A DNA stretch of 64,000 nt from an uncultured Psychroserpens sp. (GTDB taxonomy: Bacteria; Bacteroidota; Bacteroidia; Flavobacteriales; Flavobacteriaceae), in contig NZ_CANMVN010000002.1 of assembly GCF_947501425.1 (NCBI RefSeq), positions 372,001 to 436,000 on the forward strand, given 5' to 3'. The position numbers and the translations under genes are program-made. Shown here one piece after another: positions 18,014 to 27,391 of this stretch. Under the pieces are notes generated by a model, which did no database searches, had not been told where the DNA came from, and saw nothing but the letters and a program-made list of their open reading frames with translations. Numbering within the stretch: position 1 is the first letter of the stretch; each line of letters opens with the position of its first letter.

Positions 18014-19346
18014 TAGTTACGTTTAATAGACAAAATGCATATAACAATGCAGGAGCAGCAATACGCATACCCGAATGATTAATAGTAGCAAACCAAAAAC
18101 AGAAGAACGCATAGAAATAATAATTCCTCTTATTATTGGCTCTAAATACAAGTGGTTTAATAAATAAAATAATAATCAAAAACAGACCAATCATACCATG
18201 CTCAGATAACAATCGACCTATTTCATTGTGAGATGGTAGTTGATTTCCAGACATCTCAACTCGAATATCTTTTACTCTACTTGCGCCAATTCCTATAATT
18301 GGATTATCAATAAAACCTTCCAACTCTTCCATAAACAGGTCCAATCTTCCTGTGGTAATATCTTTCTTTTCAAGACCGGAGGCACTTTTATTGGCATATC
18401 TCATATCAATAAGCCCTCGTGTTTGACTAGAACTAATAATCCAGGTAATTGAGACTGCTGTTATGAATAAAAAGAAGGAAACGACTATTTGATTTCTCAA
18501 TTTTTCAGATGACCTGTAGAATATAGTTCCTAAAAATGCAATGATAACAATTATTGCAGCAAATACACCTCCTCTACTAAAGGTTACAATTGCTCTGAAT
18601 GAAATAGAAATTAAAAGTATTAAATTAAATATTTTAAGGCCAAATGACGGAGATTTCATAAATAATCTAATCACAATAGCGATTATCCCGAGGCCAAGAG
18701 CCGTTGACACTTGATTGGGACCAAATCCTCCAGATGTAGCAGCATTAGATGCCGTGCCTGATAAAGTGTCTTTTATACTTGGATTATATAAAAACAGATA
18801 TACAGTAGTTGCTATTGATGGATAAATTAAATTGGAGATAACTTCTAACAGGTTGTTATTACTAATCTTTCTATCATAACAAAATAACGCAGCAATTCCC
18901 AAGCACACGGGTCCACTCAATACAAAAGCAATATTAGTTCTGAAATTAGCATCAAAACTTAAAGTCATCGAGGCAACTAAAATTGAAGGTAATAAGGCTA
19001 CTAAATATATAAAGTAGGGATACCCTCTACCAGAGACTCCTTTAAAAAACATCCCAAGAGTCATGAATAAAATAACCAAATACTTTGATGCTTCGTATGC
19101 AATTCCACCCTTTGTCATCCTAAATAAAACCTCAGCACCAGCAAAATAAGCACATGCTAACAATATCTCTTTGGTTTTTTTTTCTTCTGGAAGAAGTATG
19201 ATTCTTACTAAAAAATAACCCAATACGATATAAAAATAAATCTTAGAAAGAGGCTCAAACATAAACACAGCCACTCCAATTAAGATATGAAGTAGTATAC
19301 GACCTACATAGTGATCTGTTTTTAATATATTTTTGTTTTGACTCAA
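17973..19346 (-). CDS. O-antigen polymerase/ligase-like protein (Wzy type)
   Basis: 457 residues with about 11-12 membrane helices. The WzyC-type periplasmic loop is visible (NPIIGIGASRVKDIR, then LPSHNEIGRLLSEHGMIGLF), with an Arg-containing helix RAIVTFSRGG before it. This pattern is shared by O-antigen ligases and Wzy polymerases; within a Wza/Wzc locus polymerase is likelier. The start is TTG, three bases inside the end of the preceding TAA context, with the next ATG 28 codons later. It overlaps the following GT4 gene. Confidence 0.88.
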   Translation of the reverse strand: MSQNKNILKTDHYVGRILLHILIGVAVFMFEPLSKIYFYIVLGYFLVRIILLPEEKKTKEILLACAYFAGAEVLFRMTKGGIAYEASKYLVILFMTLGMFFKGVSGRGYPYFIYLVALLPSILVASMTLSFDANFRTNIAFVLSGPVCLGIAALFCYDRKISNNNLLEVISNLIYPSIATTVYLFLYNPSIKDTLSGTASNAATSGGFGPNQVSTALGLGIIAIVIRLFMKSPSFGLKIFNLILLISISFRAIVTFSRGGVFAAIIVIIAFLGTIFYRSSEKLRNQIVVSFFLFITAVSITWIISSSQTRGLIDMRYANKSASGLEKKDITTGRLDLFMEELEGFIDNPIIGIGASRVKDIRVEMSGNQLPSHNEIGRLLSEHGMIGLFLIIILFIKPLVFRANNKRNYYFYAFFCFWFATINHSGMRIAAPALLYAFCLLNVTNEKHTIHRKQITK

Positions 19347-20480
19347 TTAATCAAAATTTGATACAATATCCTGAATTTTTCGGTTATAATTCAAGTAAGT
19401 AAATTTGTTTACTATATCTCTTTGACTTAGTAAAATTTTTTGCAACACTTTCTCATCCAAATTTAAAAATTCATGAAGTAATAAGGTTACATTTTCCGTA
19501 TTAATAGGATTGATTAAAAATCCATTCACCGATGTTTTAATATAATGACCAATTGACGAAATATCTGATACTAAAGGTACACAACCAAAATTCATAGCTT
19601 CAGCTATAACTTTAGGAAATCCCTCAGATGCAGTTGTTGGCATTAAGAAGACGTGAGATTGTTTATAAATATGAAACACACTTGCTCTATCTAAAAAGCC
19701 GTGAAAAACAATTTCCACTCCTGAATGAATTGCTAAATCCTTAAAATAAGATAACTCAGAGCCATTACCAACAAGATGTACACATTCTACTTTGTGCTTA
19801 TCTTCAATTGAAAGATTCGTCAGCGCTAATATAATTCGCTCAACACCCTTTTCTCGTTCTAAACGACCTACATAACAAAATGTAAATTTTCCGTCAAAAG
19901 CTTTATTTTTACTTATATCAGTACCTTCAGTCAAATCATCAATACTTAAACAGGGATTTTCAAATGTTAAACAGTGCTCTGGCTGGTCAGGCCATTTTCC
20001 ATTAATCGTCACTGTTCTTTTCTGTCTTTTTAATAACCATCTCTGAAAAGCATAACCCATAGGCGGCTGTTCTTGTTTCCAATTACCAGCATATTTAAAC
20101 CAGCCATTTTTCTTACTAAAGAGTGTCAAATACGGAATGAGGTAAACTCCTATTCCTGTTGGTGTTCTCAGTTGAAAACAATCTACCTTTTTTAATGTTT
20201 CTGAAACTATGCTTAAAGTTTTAGGCGCCTTAGATAGAATCTTCAGCTTTTCATTAACGCCATGACCTCCTACTGATGGAATTGTAATAAACTTAATACG
20301 GTCAGACTTGTAAGGCAGCGAACTTGGAGGTGCTTCACCTTTATAAAGCATAGCCACATGGTATATCTCTTCAAAAACCTCTAACAAATGATTTAATTCA
20401 TTTATTGTTGGTCCCCAACCAACAAGTTGCCCATCTTGATTTATATAGTGCTCTGTATGTGAAATTATTGCAACCTTCAT
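19347..20480 (-). CDS. glycosyltransferase family 4
   Basis: 377 residues with a GT-B fold. Key segments are FCYVGRLEREKGVERIILAL at the start of the C-terminal domain and GFPKVIAEAMNFGCVPLVSD containing EX7E. The N-terminal domain opens MKVAIISHTEHYINQDGQLV. It probably adds one residue of the repeat unit. It abuts the Wzy-like gene, and its ATG overlaps the stop of the upstream GT4 gene by one base. Confidence 0.9.
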   Translation of the reverse strand: MKVAIISHTEHYINQDGQLVGWGPTINELNHLLEVFEEIYHVAMLYKGEAPPSSLPYKSDRIKFITIPSVGGHGVNEKLKILSKAPKTLSIVSETLKKVDCFQLRTPTGIGVYLIPYLTLFSKKNGWFKYAGNWKQEQPPMGYAFQRWLLKRQKRTVTINGKWPDQPEHCLTFENPCLSIDDLTEGTDISKNKAFDGKFTFCYVGRLEREKGVERIILALTNLSIEDKHKVECVHLVGNGSELSYFKDLAIHSGVEIVFHGFLDRASVFHIYKQSHVFLMPTTASEGFPKVIAEAMNFGCVPLVSDISSIGHYIKTSVNGFLINPINTENVTLLLHEFLNLDEKVLQKILLSQRDIVNKFTYLNYNRKIQDIVSNFD

Positions 20481-21583
20481 TAATTTATTAACTTAGTATA
20501 AGCATTAACTAAAACTGACCAGTCATGATCTTTTGCCCATTGTTGAGCCGACTTAGAGAAAGACTCGTAATTGATTGTAATGGTTTCAATGGCTTTTAAA
20601 AACGCGTCTGAATCTTTAGGGTCAATTAATATTCCTGTTGTATTATTATTGATAGCGTCTTCAATTCCACAGCCTTTTGAACCTATTGCAGGAACTCCAA
20701 TGGCATTAGCCTCTATGATAGCTATTCCAAATCCTTCAACATCACCAGTATCTGTAACAGAGCTTAACATGATAAAAATATCTGTATTTGATAAAATGTT
20801 TACTAACCTCTCTTCGGAAACTCTACCATGAAATGTCACATGGTCCTCAACACCTAATCTTTCAGCAACTTTTAAAAATTCCTCCTTGTTTGTTGGTAGT
20901 CCAACGCAGTGATAATGCAACTCAGGAAATTGTGTCTTTAAAACACTTAAATGGCGAATTACATTTAATTGCCCTTTTCGTTCTGTTACGTTACCAACAG
21001 TAACTAGACTTGGATTACCTGTTAAATTATCGGGTGAAATCTCTTTTGATTGAAATTGTAAATAGTCAATTCCATTTGGTATTACTGTTATTTTAGACAA
21101 CCCTTTTTCAATTATAATTTCCTTTGTGAAATTTGAGACTGCTATGATCTGGTCAAAACGTTTCAGAGCCTTTGTAATTGAAGCACTCAAGACTTTATTT
21201 TCAAAATTCACTTCTGTACCATGAGTGACAGCAAGATATGATTTCCTATAAAAAAGGGAGACGAAAGCTACAATCCACAGAGAAAATTTTCCAGAAGCAA
21301 TAATGATATCATTAGATTTCAAAGATCTAAATAATACCAGAATTCGTTGAACATACATTAATATTCTCAGCCTATGACGTTTTATTCTTTTAATGTCATA
21401 AGGTTCACTATTATCAAATTTTTGTTCTTCCAAGCCATCATAAGAGCGTTGGTCTGAAAGCACCTGCATTTGATATCCTTTATTATGTAACGCTTTAGCT
21501 AAGTTTCTCGCATGATTACCTATACCGCCAGGCTGAGGAGGGAATTCAGAAGTTACAATTAAAATTCGTTTCTTAAAGCTCAA
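20480..21583 (-). CDS. glycosyltransferase family 4
   Basis: 367 residues. The N-terminus (SEFPPQPGGIGNHARNLAKA) has the acceptor-domain Gly loop of GT4 enzymes. The C-terminal domain has VTVGNVTERKGQLNVIRHL and GFGIAIIEANAIGVPAIGSK with EX7E. It resembles PimB-type mannosyl/hexosyl transferases, but the donor sugar is not predictable. It overlaps the neighbours at both ends by one to four bases. Confidence 0.9.
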   Translation of the reverse strand: MSFKKRILIVTSEFPPQPGGIGNHARNLAKALHNKGYQMQVLSDQRSYDGLEEQKFDNSEPYDIKRIKRHRLRILMYVQRILVLFRSLKSNDIIIASGKFSLWIVAFVSLFYRKSYLAVTHGTEVNFENKVLSASITKALKRFDQIIAVSNFTKEIIIEKGLSKITVIPNGIDYLQFQSKEISPDNLTGNPSLVTVGNVTERKGQLNVIRHLSVLKTQFPELHYHCVGLPTNKEEFLKVAERLGVEDHVTFHGRVSEERLVNILSNTDIFIMLSSVTDTGDVEGFGIAIIEANAIGVPAIGSKGCGIEDAINNNTTGILIDPKDSDAFLKAIETITINYESFSKSAQQWAKDHDWSVLVNAYTKLIN

Positions 21584-22911
21584 ACTAATCTTTCTATTTT
21601 TGGACCTTCATTCAGTTTACGTCCTGATAATTTCCAGGATTTTTGTACCTGAAATATAACAATAGGCAATAGCAACAAAGAAACAAAAATACCTAATACC
21701 ATCATTAATTTGTTCTTTTTAAATCGGTAAGGCATTATTGATATTGGTACAGTTTTAAACAAAGCTAACGTTGACTGTTTATTTCCAAAATAGTTTCGGA
21801 ATAAATATAAAACGCTTGGAATTGGTCTTGGAGCCATTAATTTTTTAGTCCGAAAAGCGTCCCAACTCCCCATATCTCTTAAACCACCAGATCCAACCTT
21901 AAGGTGTAATCTTTTAGCATAAGGATTTGAAACATTCAAATAATTATTCAAATAGGCACGCAATCCAAATTCGCCATCACCCATTCGTTGTTTTTCAAAT
22001 TGCCTATCGAAAAGTCCGATAGATTCAAATACATGTCTGCTAATAAGTACATTTCCAGTATCTAACTGATCACTAATTCTAAAGAATGCATAGTGCCTAG
22101 GAGTCTCCGCTCCAACTTTTGAAATGGATACTCCCGAAGAAATATCAGCATTAAAGTATTCTAAGCCTTTTAGATGATTAACTATCCAATCTTCATCAAC
22201 TCTGCTGTCGTCATCAAAAAGTAAAAAATAATTAGCTGAAGACATTTTTATGGCTGTGTTTCTGGCTAACCAAAGTGCTTTTTCTTTTTGATATTCAATA
22301 GTGATGTTAAGATTAAACACATCGTAAAAGTCTCTTTCAAATGGTTCAGATTGATCAATAACTATGACTTCAAAATTTTTATACGACTGATGTTCCAAGT
22401 CTTTAAGAACATCTTTTAAATATGTATATCTATTTAAGGTTGGAATTACGACACAAATCAATGGTGATTGTGTAACTAGTGAAGAATTGAACTCTCCATA
22501 ATTTTCGTAATCAATGGGCTGCTCCAAATAACTAGAGCGTTTCGTTGCCTTGGACGTGTAAAAAGCTCTTACTTCTCTAACTGGATTTTTTAACGACATC
22601 AAGCGTAACAGAAGCACGTAGTATACCCAAGCTCTATTGAAATATTTACGAATGAAGTGGTAATTATCACGAATTGAAATGGTTTCATCAAAGTTTGACA
22701 ACCCTTCTTTTGAAATGTAACCTTTGTTTAAGGCTTGCCAAGACATATCACGATTTGAAGCCTCTACACTATCGTAACGTTCATCAAATTCGAGTTGGTT
22801 TTTTATGTGCTCAGGAATAGTTGCTACATCAGGAAAAACATAAAGCCCATTATTTCGTTTTAATAAGAAATAGCTCGTAGGCTGTAAATATTTTAAAAAC
22901 TCAAAAATCAT
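21580..22911 (-). CDS. glycosyltransferase family 2, membrane-associated
   Basis: 443 residues. A GT-A domain begins around residue 150 (ICVVIPTLNRYTYLKDVL) and has the metal-binding DDDS in NYFLLFDDDSRVDEDW. About 140 extra residues precede the catalytic domain, and a hydrophobic segment lies near the C-terminus (LMMVLGIFVSLLLLPIVIF). The unusual N-terminal extension has no recognised motif. Start ATG overlaps the upstream TGA (ATGA). Confidence 0.88.
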   Translation of the reverse strand: MIFEFLKYLQPTSYFLLKRNNGLYVFPDVATIPEHIKNQLEFDERYDSVEASNRDMSWQALNKGYISKEGLSNFDETISIRDNYHFIRKYFNRAWVYYVLLLRLMSLKNPVREVRAFYTSKATKRSSYLEQPIDYENYGEFNSSLVTQSPLICVVIPTLNRYTYLKDVLKDLEHQSYKNFEVIVIDQSEPFERDFYDVFNLNITIEYQKEKALWLARNTAIKMSSANYFLLFDDDSRVDEDWIVNHLKGLEYFNADISSGVSISKVGAETPRHYAFFRISDQLDTGNVLISRHVFESIGLFDRQFEKQRMGDGEFGLRAYLNNYLNVSNPYAKRLHLKVGSGGLRDMGSWDAFRTKKLMAPRPIPSVLYLFRNYFGNKQSTLALFKTVPISIMPYRFKKNKLMMVLGIFVSLLLLPIVIFQVQKSWKLSGRKLNEGPKIERLV

Positions 22912-23747
22912 GATAACTCATTTGGAACACAAAAAATATTCAATGGAATATCATTTGTGCTTAAGGGTTGTAACTGCATATCAAAAATTTGATAGTCTGA
23001 GTTTTTAAAAAAATCTATGATATTTTGATCATCATTTGTCTCTATAATACATAAAGGTCTAAATTGGTTGATCAAAGACTGACTCCCTTTAAGTATTTCA
23101 TATTCAATACCATCGACATCAATTTTTATCAAATCACAAGTGTCAATTGTATGCTTAGAAAAGTAAGCATCTAAAGACACCATATCAACTGTTTCGTATG
23201 TCTGCTGACTATTTTGAGCATTGATATTAGATGTAGCATTATCAATATATAATTTAATGGGCTTGTTTTCTAATCCAACTGCCTTGTTAATAATCGTGAT
23301 TTTGTCCTCCAAACGATTAGTCTCTATAGACTTACTAAACGATTTAAAAACATGCCTACTAGGTTCAAAGGCAAGTATTCTACCTTGATCTTTTGCTATG
23401 GTTTGCGACCATACTAAACTTAAAAATCCAAAATTAGCACCTACATCTAAAATCGTACAATCTGTTCTACCTTGTTTATACTTCTGTATTAATTGAATTG
23501 AATTATTTAAAACAGTCGTTTCAATACCAGTCTTTTTAGCCTTTGCTGCCGTCTTAATAGCAGCACAGAATTTAAAGTTTACATCAATACCTTGATAAGT
23601 TCTATTTACTTTTACTGTACCTTCCTTATATCTTCCATCAGACTTTAGAAAAAAATCTCTAAGCCCTTTCAAGAACTTGATCTTTCCTAGTTTATACTGA
23701 AAAGACTTAGGCAGATTATTATAGAGATAAAAAAGAATTCGCTTCAT
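22908..23747 (-). CDS. FkbM family methyltransferase
   Basis: 279 residues. SAM-binding motif I is CTILDVGANFGFLSLVW, with the acidic end of strand 2 in ILAFEPS. The FkbM signature IKIDVDGIEYEILKGSQSLI is clear. It probably O-methylates a sugar hydroxyl of the polysaccharide. It overlaps the GT4 gene upstream by 29 bases and the GT2 gene downstream by four. Confidence 0.9.
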   Translation of the reverse strand: MKRILFYLYNNLPKSFQYKLGKIKFLKGLRDFFLKSDGRYKEGTVKVNRTYQGIDVNFKFCAAIKTAAKAKKTGIETTVLNNSIQLIQKYKQGRTDCTILDVGANFGFLSLVWSQTIAKDQGRILAFEPSRHVFKSFSKSIETNRLEDKITIINKAVGLENKPIKLYIDNATSNINAQNSQQTYETVDMVSLDAYFSKHTIDTCDLIKIDVDGIEYEILKGSQSLINQFRPLCIIETNDDQNIIDFFKNSDYQIFDMQLQPLSTNDIPLNIFCVPNELS

Positions 23748-24903
23748 AAAACGTAATAAAATCCTTGATCTGATTCGCTAAATTAAACTTGCTTTCTACA
23801 CGTAATTTTGCTTGTGTAAGTATTGCAATTTGATCTTCTTCGCACAAATTAATGACTTTCTCCAAAGTATTAGCCAATTCTGCTGGATTTTTTTTAGGCA
23901 CAACGTATCCCGTTTTATGGTGAATGATATTTTCTGGAAGAGCGCCACCATCAGAAACAACACAAAGCAAACCTGAAGCTTGTGCCTCTAAAACTGCATT
24001 ACAAAATCCTTCAGACAAGCTATATTGGATATAGATATCAGATGTCATCATAAATGAAAACACCTCATCATGCGGACGTTTACCAATAAAATTAACCTCG
24101 CTTTTCAAGTTTAGACGCTCAACATCATTCTTAAGACGATCAAGCTCTGAACCTTCTCCAATAATGGTGTATAAAAAAGGTATTTGTTTTGATTTTAGAA
24201 TACTTAGGGCTTCCAAAACATAATCAAATCCCTTAATAGGGTGTAGTCTGCCTACTGTTAGTAACTGCGTTATCTCATTAAGTTTTGAATACTGATCATC
24301 AATAGGCTTCAATTTTGTTAAGTCAACAGCTGGATAAATAATTTGATAAGAAGACTTTTTAAACCCTAAAACATTAGCCTTTTCGAGAAGGTATTTAGAA
24401 ATTGAATGCACTTTATCAACTTTCTTCCACAATAAGTCATAACAATTAGGATGTGATTCTGGGTAGACATCAATGTCATAGCCTCTGAGACTAACAGACA
24501 TTTTTGAATTAATAGCTTGCGCTACATTTTCGCTTTGAATAGCCATAGTAGCAAAACCAAAATGCAACCAGTCCAATTGAGCAGTTAAAGTATGATAATT
24601 AAGATGAATATTCTTTAAAAGCTGAATCCATGAACGTCCAGCTTGTTTTTCAAGAGAAACAAAAGTTTTAAATCGTTTAGGAAAACGGATAAGCAATTTA
24701 ACTACTGACCAAAGTGCGAGAAAATAAGCAAAATTCCCTTTTGCCTTAGGAGCACTATTGACTGTACACAAATTAAAATTAGGATCTCGCTCTTGAACAA
24801 ACAGTTCTACTTTCAAACCACACCGAATCAACCCTTCAATTTTGGCTCTAAAGAAGGTTTCGGAGTACGATGGAGTTCTGGATAAAACAATCCCTATTTT
24901 CAA
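23719..24903 (-). CDS. glycosyltransferase family 4, colanic-acid type
   Basis: 394 residues. LLTVGRLHPIKGFDYVLEAL and SEGFCNAVLEAQASGLLCVV mark the donor domain; the N-terminus (SRTPSYSETFFRAKIEGL) is like WcaL/AmsK-type enzymes in which a Ser/Glu-Thr-Phe motif follows the first strand. It lies four bases downstream of another GT4 gene. Specificity is unknown. Confidence 0.9.
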   Translation of the reverse strand: MKIGIVLSRTPSYSETFFRAKIEGLIRCGLKVELFVQERDPNFNLCTVNSAPKAKGNFAYFLALWSVVKLLIRFPKRFKTFVSLEKQAGRSWIQLLKNIHLNYHTLTAQLDWLHFGFATMAIQSENVAQAINSKMSVSLRGYDIDVYPESHPNCYDLLWKKVDKVHSISKYLLEKANVLGFKKSSYQIIYPAVDLTKLKPIDDQYSKLNEITQLLTVGRLHPIKGFDYVLEALSILKSKQIPFLYTIIGEGSELDRLKNDVERLNLKSEVNFIGKRPHDEVFSFMMTSDIYIQYSLSEGFCNAVLEAQASGLLCVVSDGGALPENIIHHKTGYVVPKKNPAELANTLEKVINLCEEDQIAILTQAKLRVESKFNLANQIKDFITFYEANSFLSL

Positions 24904-24906
24904 TGT

Positions 24907-26010
24907 TTATGTTATTATGTTATGATAAAAATCTTCGTGTTTAGCTATACACTCTTCTATAGAAAATACATGTTCTACTTTATGTCGCATCTCTTTTTCT
25001 ATTCTGTTTTTTTCTGAAACATCAAGAGCTTTAATTGTTTTAATTTTTGATGCTATCGCTTCAACGGAATTGGGTTCAAACAGACAATCTGGAAAATCTT
25101 TCAACACATCCTTTATACCTGCAATTCTTGAGCCTAGTACTAGTCGTCCACTCGCCATAGCTTCTAATGGAGCAACAGGCAGTCCCTCTCGGCGACCTTC
25201 GTTCTTAGTTGGAATTACAAACACATCAGCTACTGCCAGATAAGGTCTGACGTCCAACTGCTTTCCTAAAAAATGAACTGAAGACAAATCTCGGTATTTC
25301 AACTTCAATTCTTTTGCATAATCACTTTGATCATTTCCAATAACAAGCAATTTAATATCATTGTCACTTAGTAATTTTACAGCTTCAATGAGTAACTCTA
25401 TACCTTTCACTGGTACTAAATTAACTATAGTTGATATAACAAAGTCCTTAGCAGTAAAGCTTATATTATCAGGCGTATTAAAAACTTTTTCCTGAGGCTT
25501 AAAATAATGGGTATCAACACCTAAAGGTATGTAATGCACTTTTGATGACATCTTAGAGAAAAATTCAGATATCATATCTGTATTGATTACAATAATTTCT
25601 GTACTTAATTTAGAGCGCCATGTCCAGGCTTTGTTTCCCCAACCCATAGCCTTCTTTGTGTAAACAAAAGGAATACCAGCTATTTTAGCAGCTAATGGTT
25701 CTGAAAAATCAGAACTCCAATGCCAAGAATGAATGAGGTCATATTTATTTGATCTAAAAAACTTTGCAATCCTGTTAACCCTTTGAAAAAAGGTCAAATA
25801 CGGTTTATATGGCGTTGTAAACTGAAATAGATGAATCTTAATACCTAGTGTTTCTATAACTTTAAAAAAGTCTCCTTTATCGTGAAAGCAGCAGATCTCA
25901 GGTTCAAATTTATCCTTATCTAAATAACGCACGAGATCATAAACGACCTTTCCACTACCTGCAGTATCAAAATTTGGAATTGTAAATAGTATCTTTTTTT
26001 TCTTATTCAT
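24907..26010 (-). CDS. glycosyltransferase family 4
   Basis: Start at 26010 (MNKKKKILFTIPNFDTAG); the frame extends upstream only through a TTG at 26025. The N-terminal GSGKVVYDLVRYL loop and the C-terminal REGLPVAPLEAMASGRLVLG with EX7E identify a GT4 enzyme of 367 residues. The donor domain begins at VISTIVNLVPVKGIELLIEA. It overlaps the asparagine-synthetase-like gene by eight bases. Confidence 0.9.
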   Translation of the reverse strand: MNKKKKILFTIPNFDTAGSGKVVYDLVRYLDKDKFEPEICCFHDKGDFFKVIETLGIKIHLFQFTTPYKPYLTFFQRVNRIAKFFRSNKYDLIHSWHWSSDFSEPLAAKIAGIPFVYTKKAMGWGNKAWTWRSKLSTEIIVINTDMISEFFSKMSSKVHYIPLGVDTHYFKPQEKVFNTPDNISFTAKDFVISTIVNLVPVKGIELLIEAVKLLSDNDIKLLVIGNDQSDYAKELKLKYRDLSSVHFLGKQLDVRPYLAVADVFVIPTKNEGRREGLPVAPLEAMASGRLVLGSRIAGIKDVLKDFPDCLFEPNSVEAIASKIKTIKALDVSEKNRIEKEMRHKVEHVFSIEECIAKHEDFYHNIIT

Positions 26011-27391
26011 TAGTATGTTTATCAAATTGTGACAATACCAGAAGCATGTTTAATGCATGTGCATTTTCTAGTTGTTGTCCATTTTTAAACGCATTAATAT
26101 ATGTTGTTATCACTTGTTCAGGAATCCATGAATTAAAAGATGTATTACGTAGACGAGATTCAAGTTCTGACATATTTTCTGCTCCGCAAAATTGCAATTC
26201 CCAATTCCTTTGAATATAAGGTTTCCCAGTTAATCCATTAAACATTCGTTTCAATTTATTGAGTCCACGATAAGGCACATTATAAGGATATTTATTATAC
26301 TGATAGTTATTTAGGTGAAATGGACGTTGATCTTGCCATGTAATATTTGCCAGTTTAGGTGATTTAGACCTAATGTAGGCTATTTGAAGCTTACGGTTTT
26401 TTAAATAATCTTCTGGAATTTCACATATGAACTCACACATCCGATTATCATAATAAGGTAGACGTATTGGATGTTTGGATTGAAATACTGAAAGGTTAAC
26501 TGATGTCCAACGTGGTGCCCAATACATGGATTTAAAAGCTCTAAGCTTTGCGTTGGAGTTGTCAATTTTGATGTTGTTCAATAATTCTGATAATCGCGAT
26601 GTAAAATAGGCATCAAACGTGCCTTGAAGCCCCCAAACATCCCATAAGCGACTGGCAATTTCCATGCCTCCTCTTTTAATTAATTTCGTTTTAATAATTT
26701 GTAACTCTTCAGTCTCAGAACAATTAGAGATATTCATACTATCGAAGAGTACATCTCCCCAATGCCCTAAAGAAAACACATCTCCCATAGTATCAAATTG
26801 ATCATATACAGCCATTTGTCGAGGCGCTGTAAAATCTGAAAAACAATGATTTAACTCAGACAGTGTGTCAATACAATTCCATAAATACCCTTTTTGTATC
26901 TGATATTTCTGAAACTCGAAATCACAAGCATTAGCAATTTGTTCCGCAATCTTTGACTCTTTGAAACCCCCTTTAAAATCGTAGCTGTAAGACTTAACCT
27001 TTGCGTTACATCGCTTTAAGGCTAAGGCTTGCGTTCGACTATCTAATCCTCCTGAAAGAGGCAGAATGACTTGTTTACCTTCGGTTTGTTCTTTAACGAT
27101 AGTTTCAAATACATCGATGTACTTGTCTAAGGCCTGATTAAAACTAATAGATCTTGGCGTGTAATGCCAATTAAAATAAGGAGTAGAATCTACTAAAACA
27201 CCTTCAGCAGTTAATGTATTGTTAGATGCTCCAGGCAAAACAATTTTGTCTTTCCAATACGTATCCCGATTTAAAAAAAAACCTATTGCTGAAAACACAC
27301 ATATGGCTTTTAAATGCAATTCATGTTTCTCAGGAATTTTTGCAAACTCATGCTGTGCTGGGATGATATTTGTTCTAACTTTCTTATTCAA
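26003..27391 (-). CDS. asparagine synthetase-like amidotransferase (synthetase domain)
   Basis: 462 residues. The ATP pyrophosphatase loop is complete: VILPLSGGLDSRTQALAL with SGGxDS at about 115-120. The usual N-terminal glutamine amidohydrolase domain with Cys2 is missing; about 100 residues of degenerate sequence take its place (MNKKVRTNIIPAQHEF...). Family members adenylate a carboxylate and transfer an amine. In polysaccharide loci such enzymes (WbpS-like) are proposed to amidate uronic acids, and this locus has a UDP-sugar dehydrogenase that would supply one. The substrate is inference. Confidence 0.85.
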   Translation of the reverse strand: MNKKVRTNIIPAQHEFAKIPEKHELHLKAICVFSAIGFFLNRDTYWKDKIVLPGASNNTLTAEGVLVDSTPYFNWHYTPRSISFNQALDKYIDVFETIVKEQTEGKQVILPLSGGLDSRTQALALKRCNAKVKSYSYDFKGGFKESKIAEQIANACDFEFQKYQIQKGYLWNCIDTLSELNHCFSDFTAPRQMAVYDQFDTMGDVFSLGHWGDVLFDSMNISNCSETEELQIIKTKLIKRGGMEIASRLWDVWGLQGTFDAYFTSRLSELLNNIKIDNSNAKLRAFKSMYWAPRWTSVNLSVFQSKHPIRLPYYDNRMCEFICEIPEDYLKNRKLQIAYIRSKSPKLANITWQDQRPFHLNNYQYNKYPYNVPYRGLNKLKRMFNGLTGKPYIQRNWELQFCGAENMSELESRLRNTSFNSWIPEQVITTYINAFKNGQQLENAHALNMLLVLSQFDKHTNE

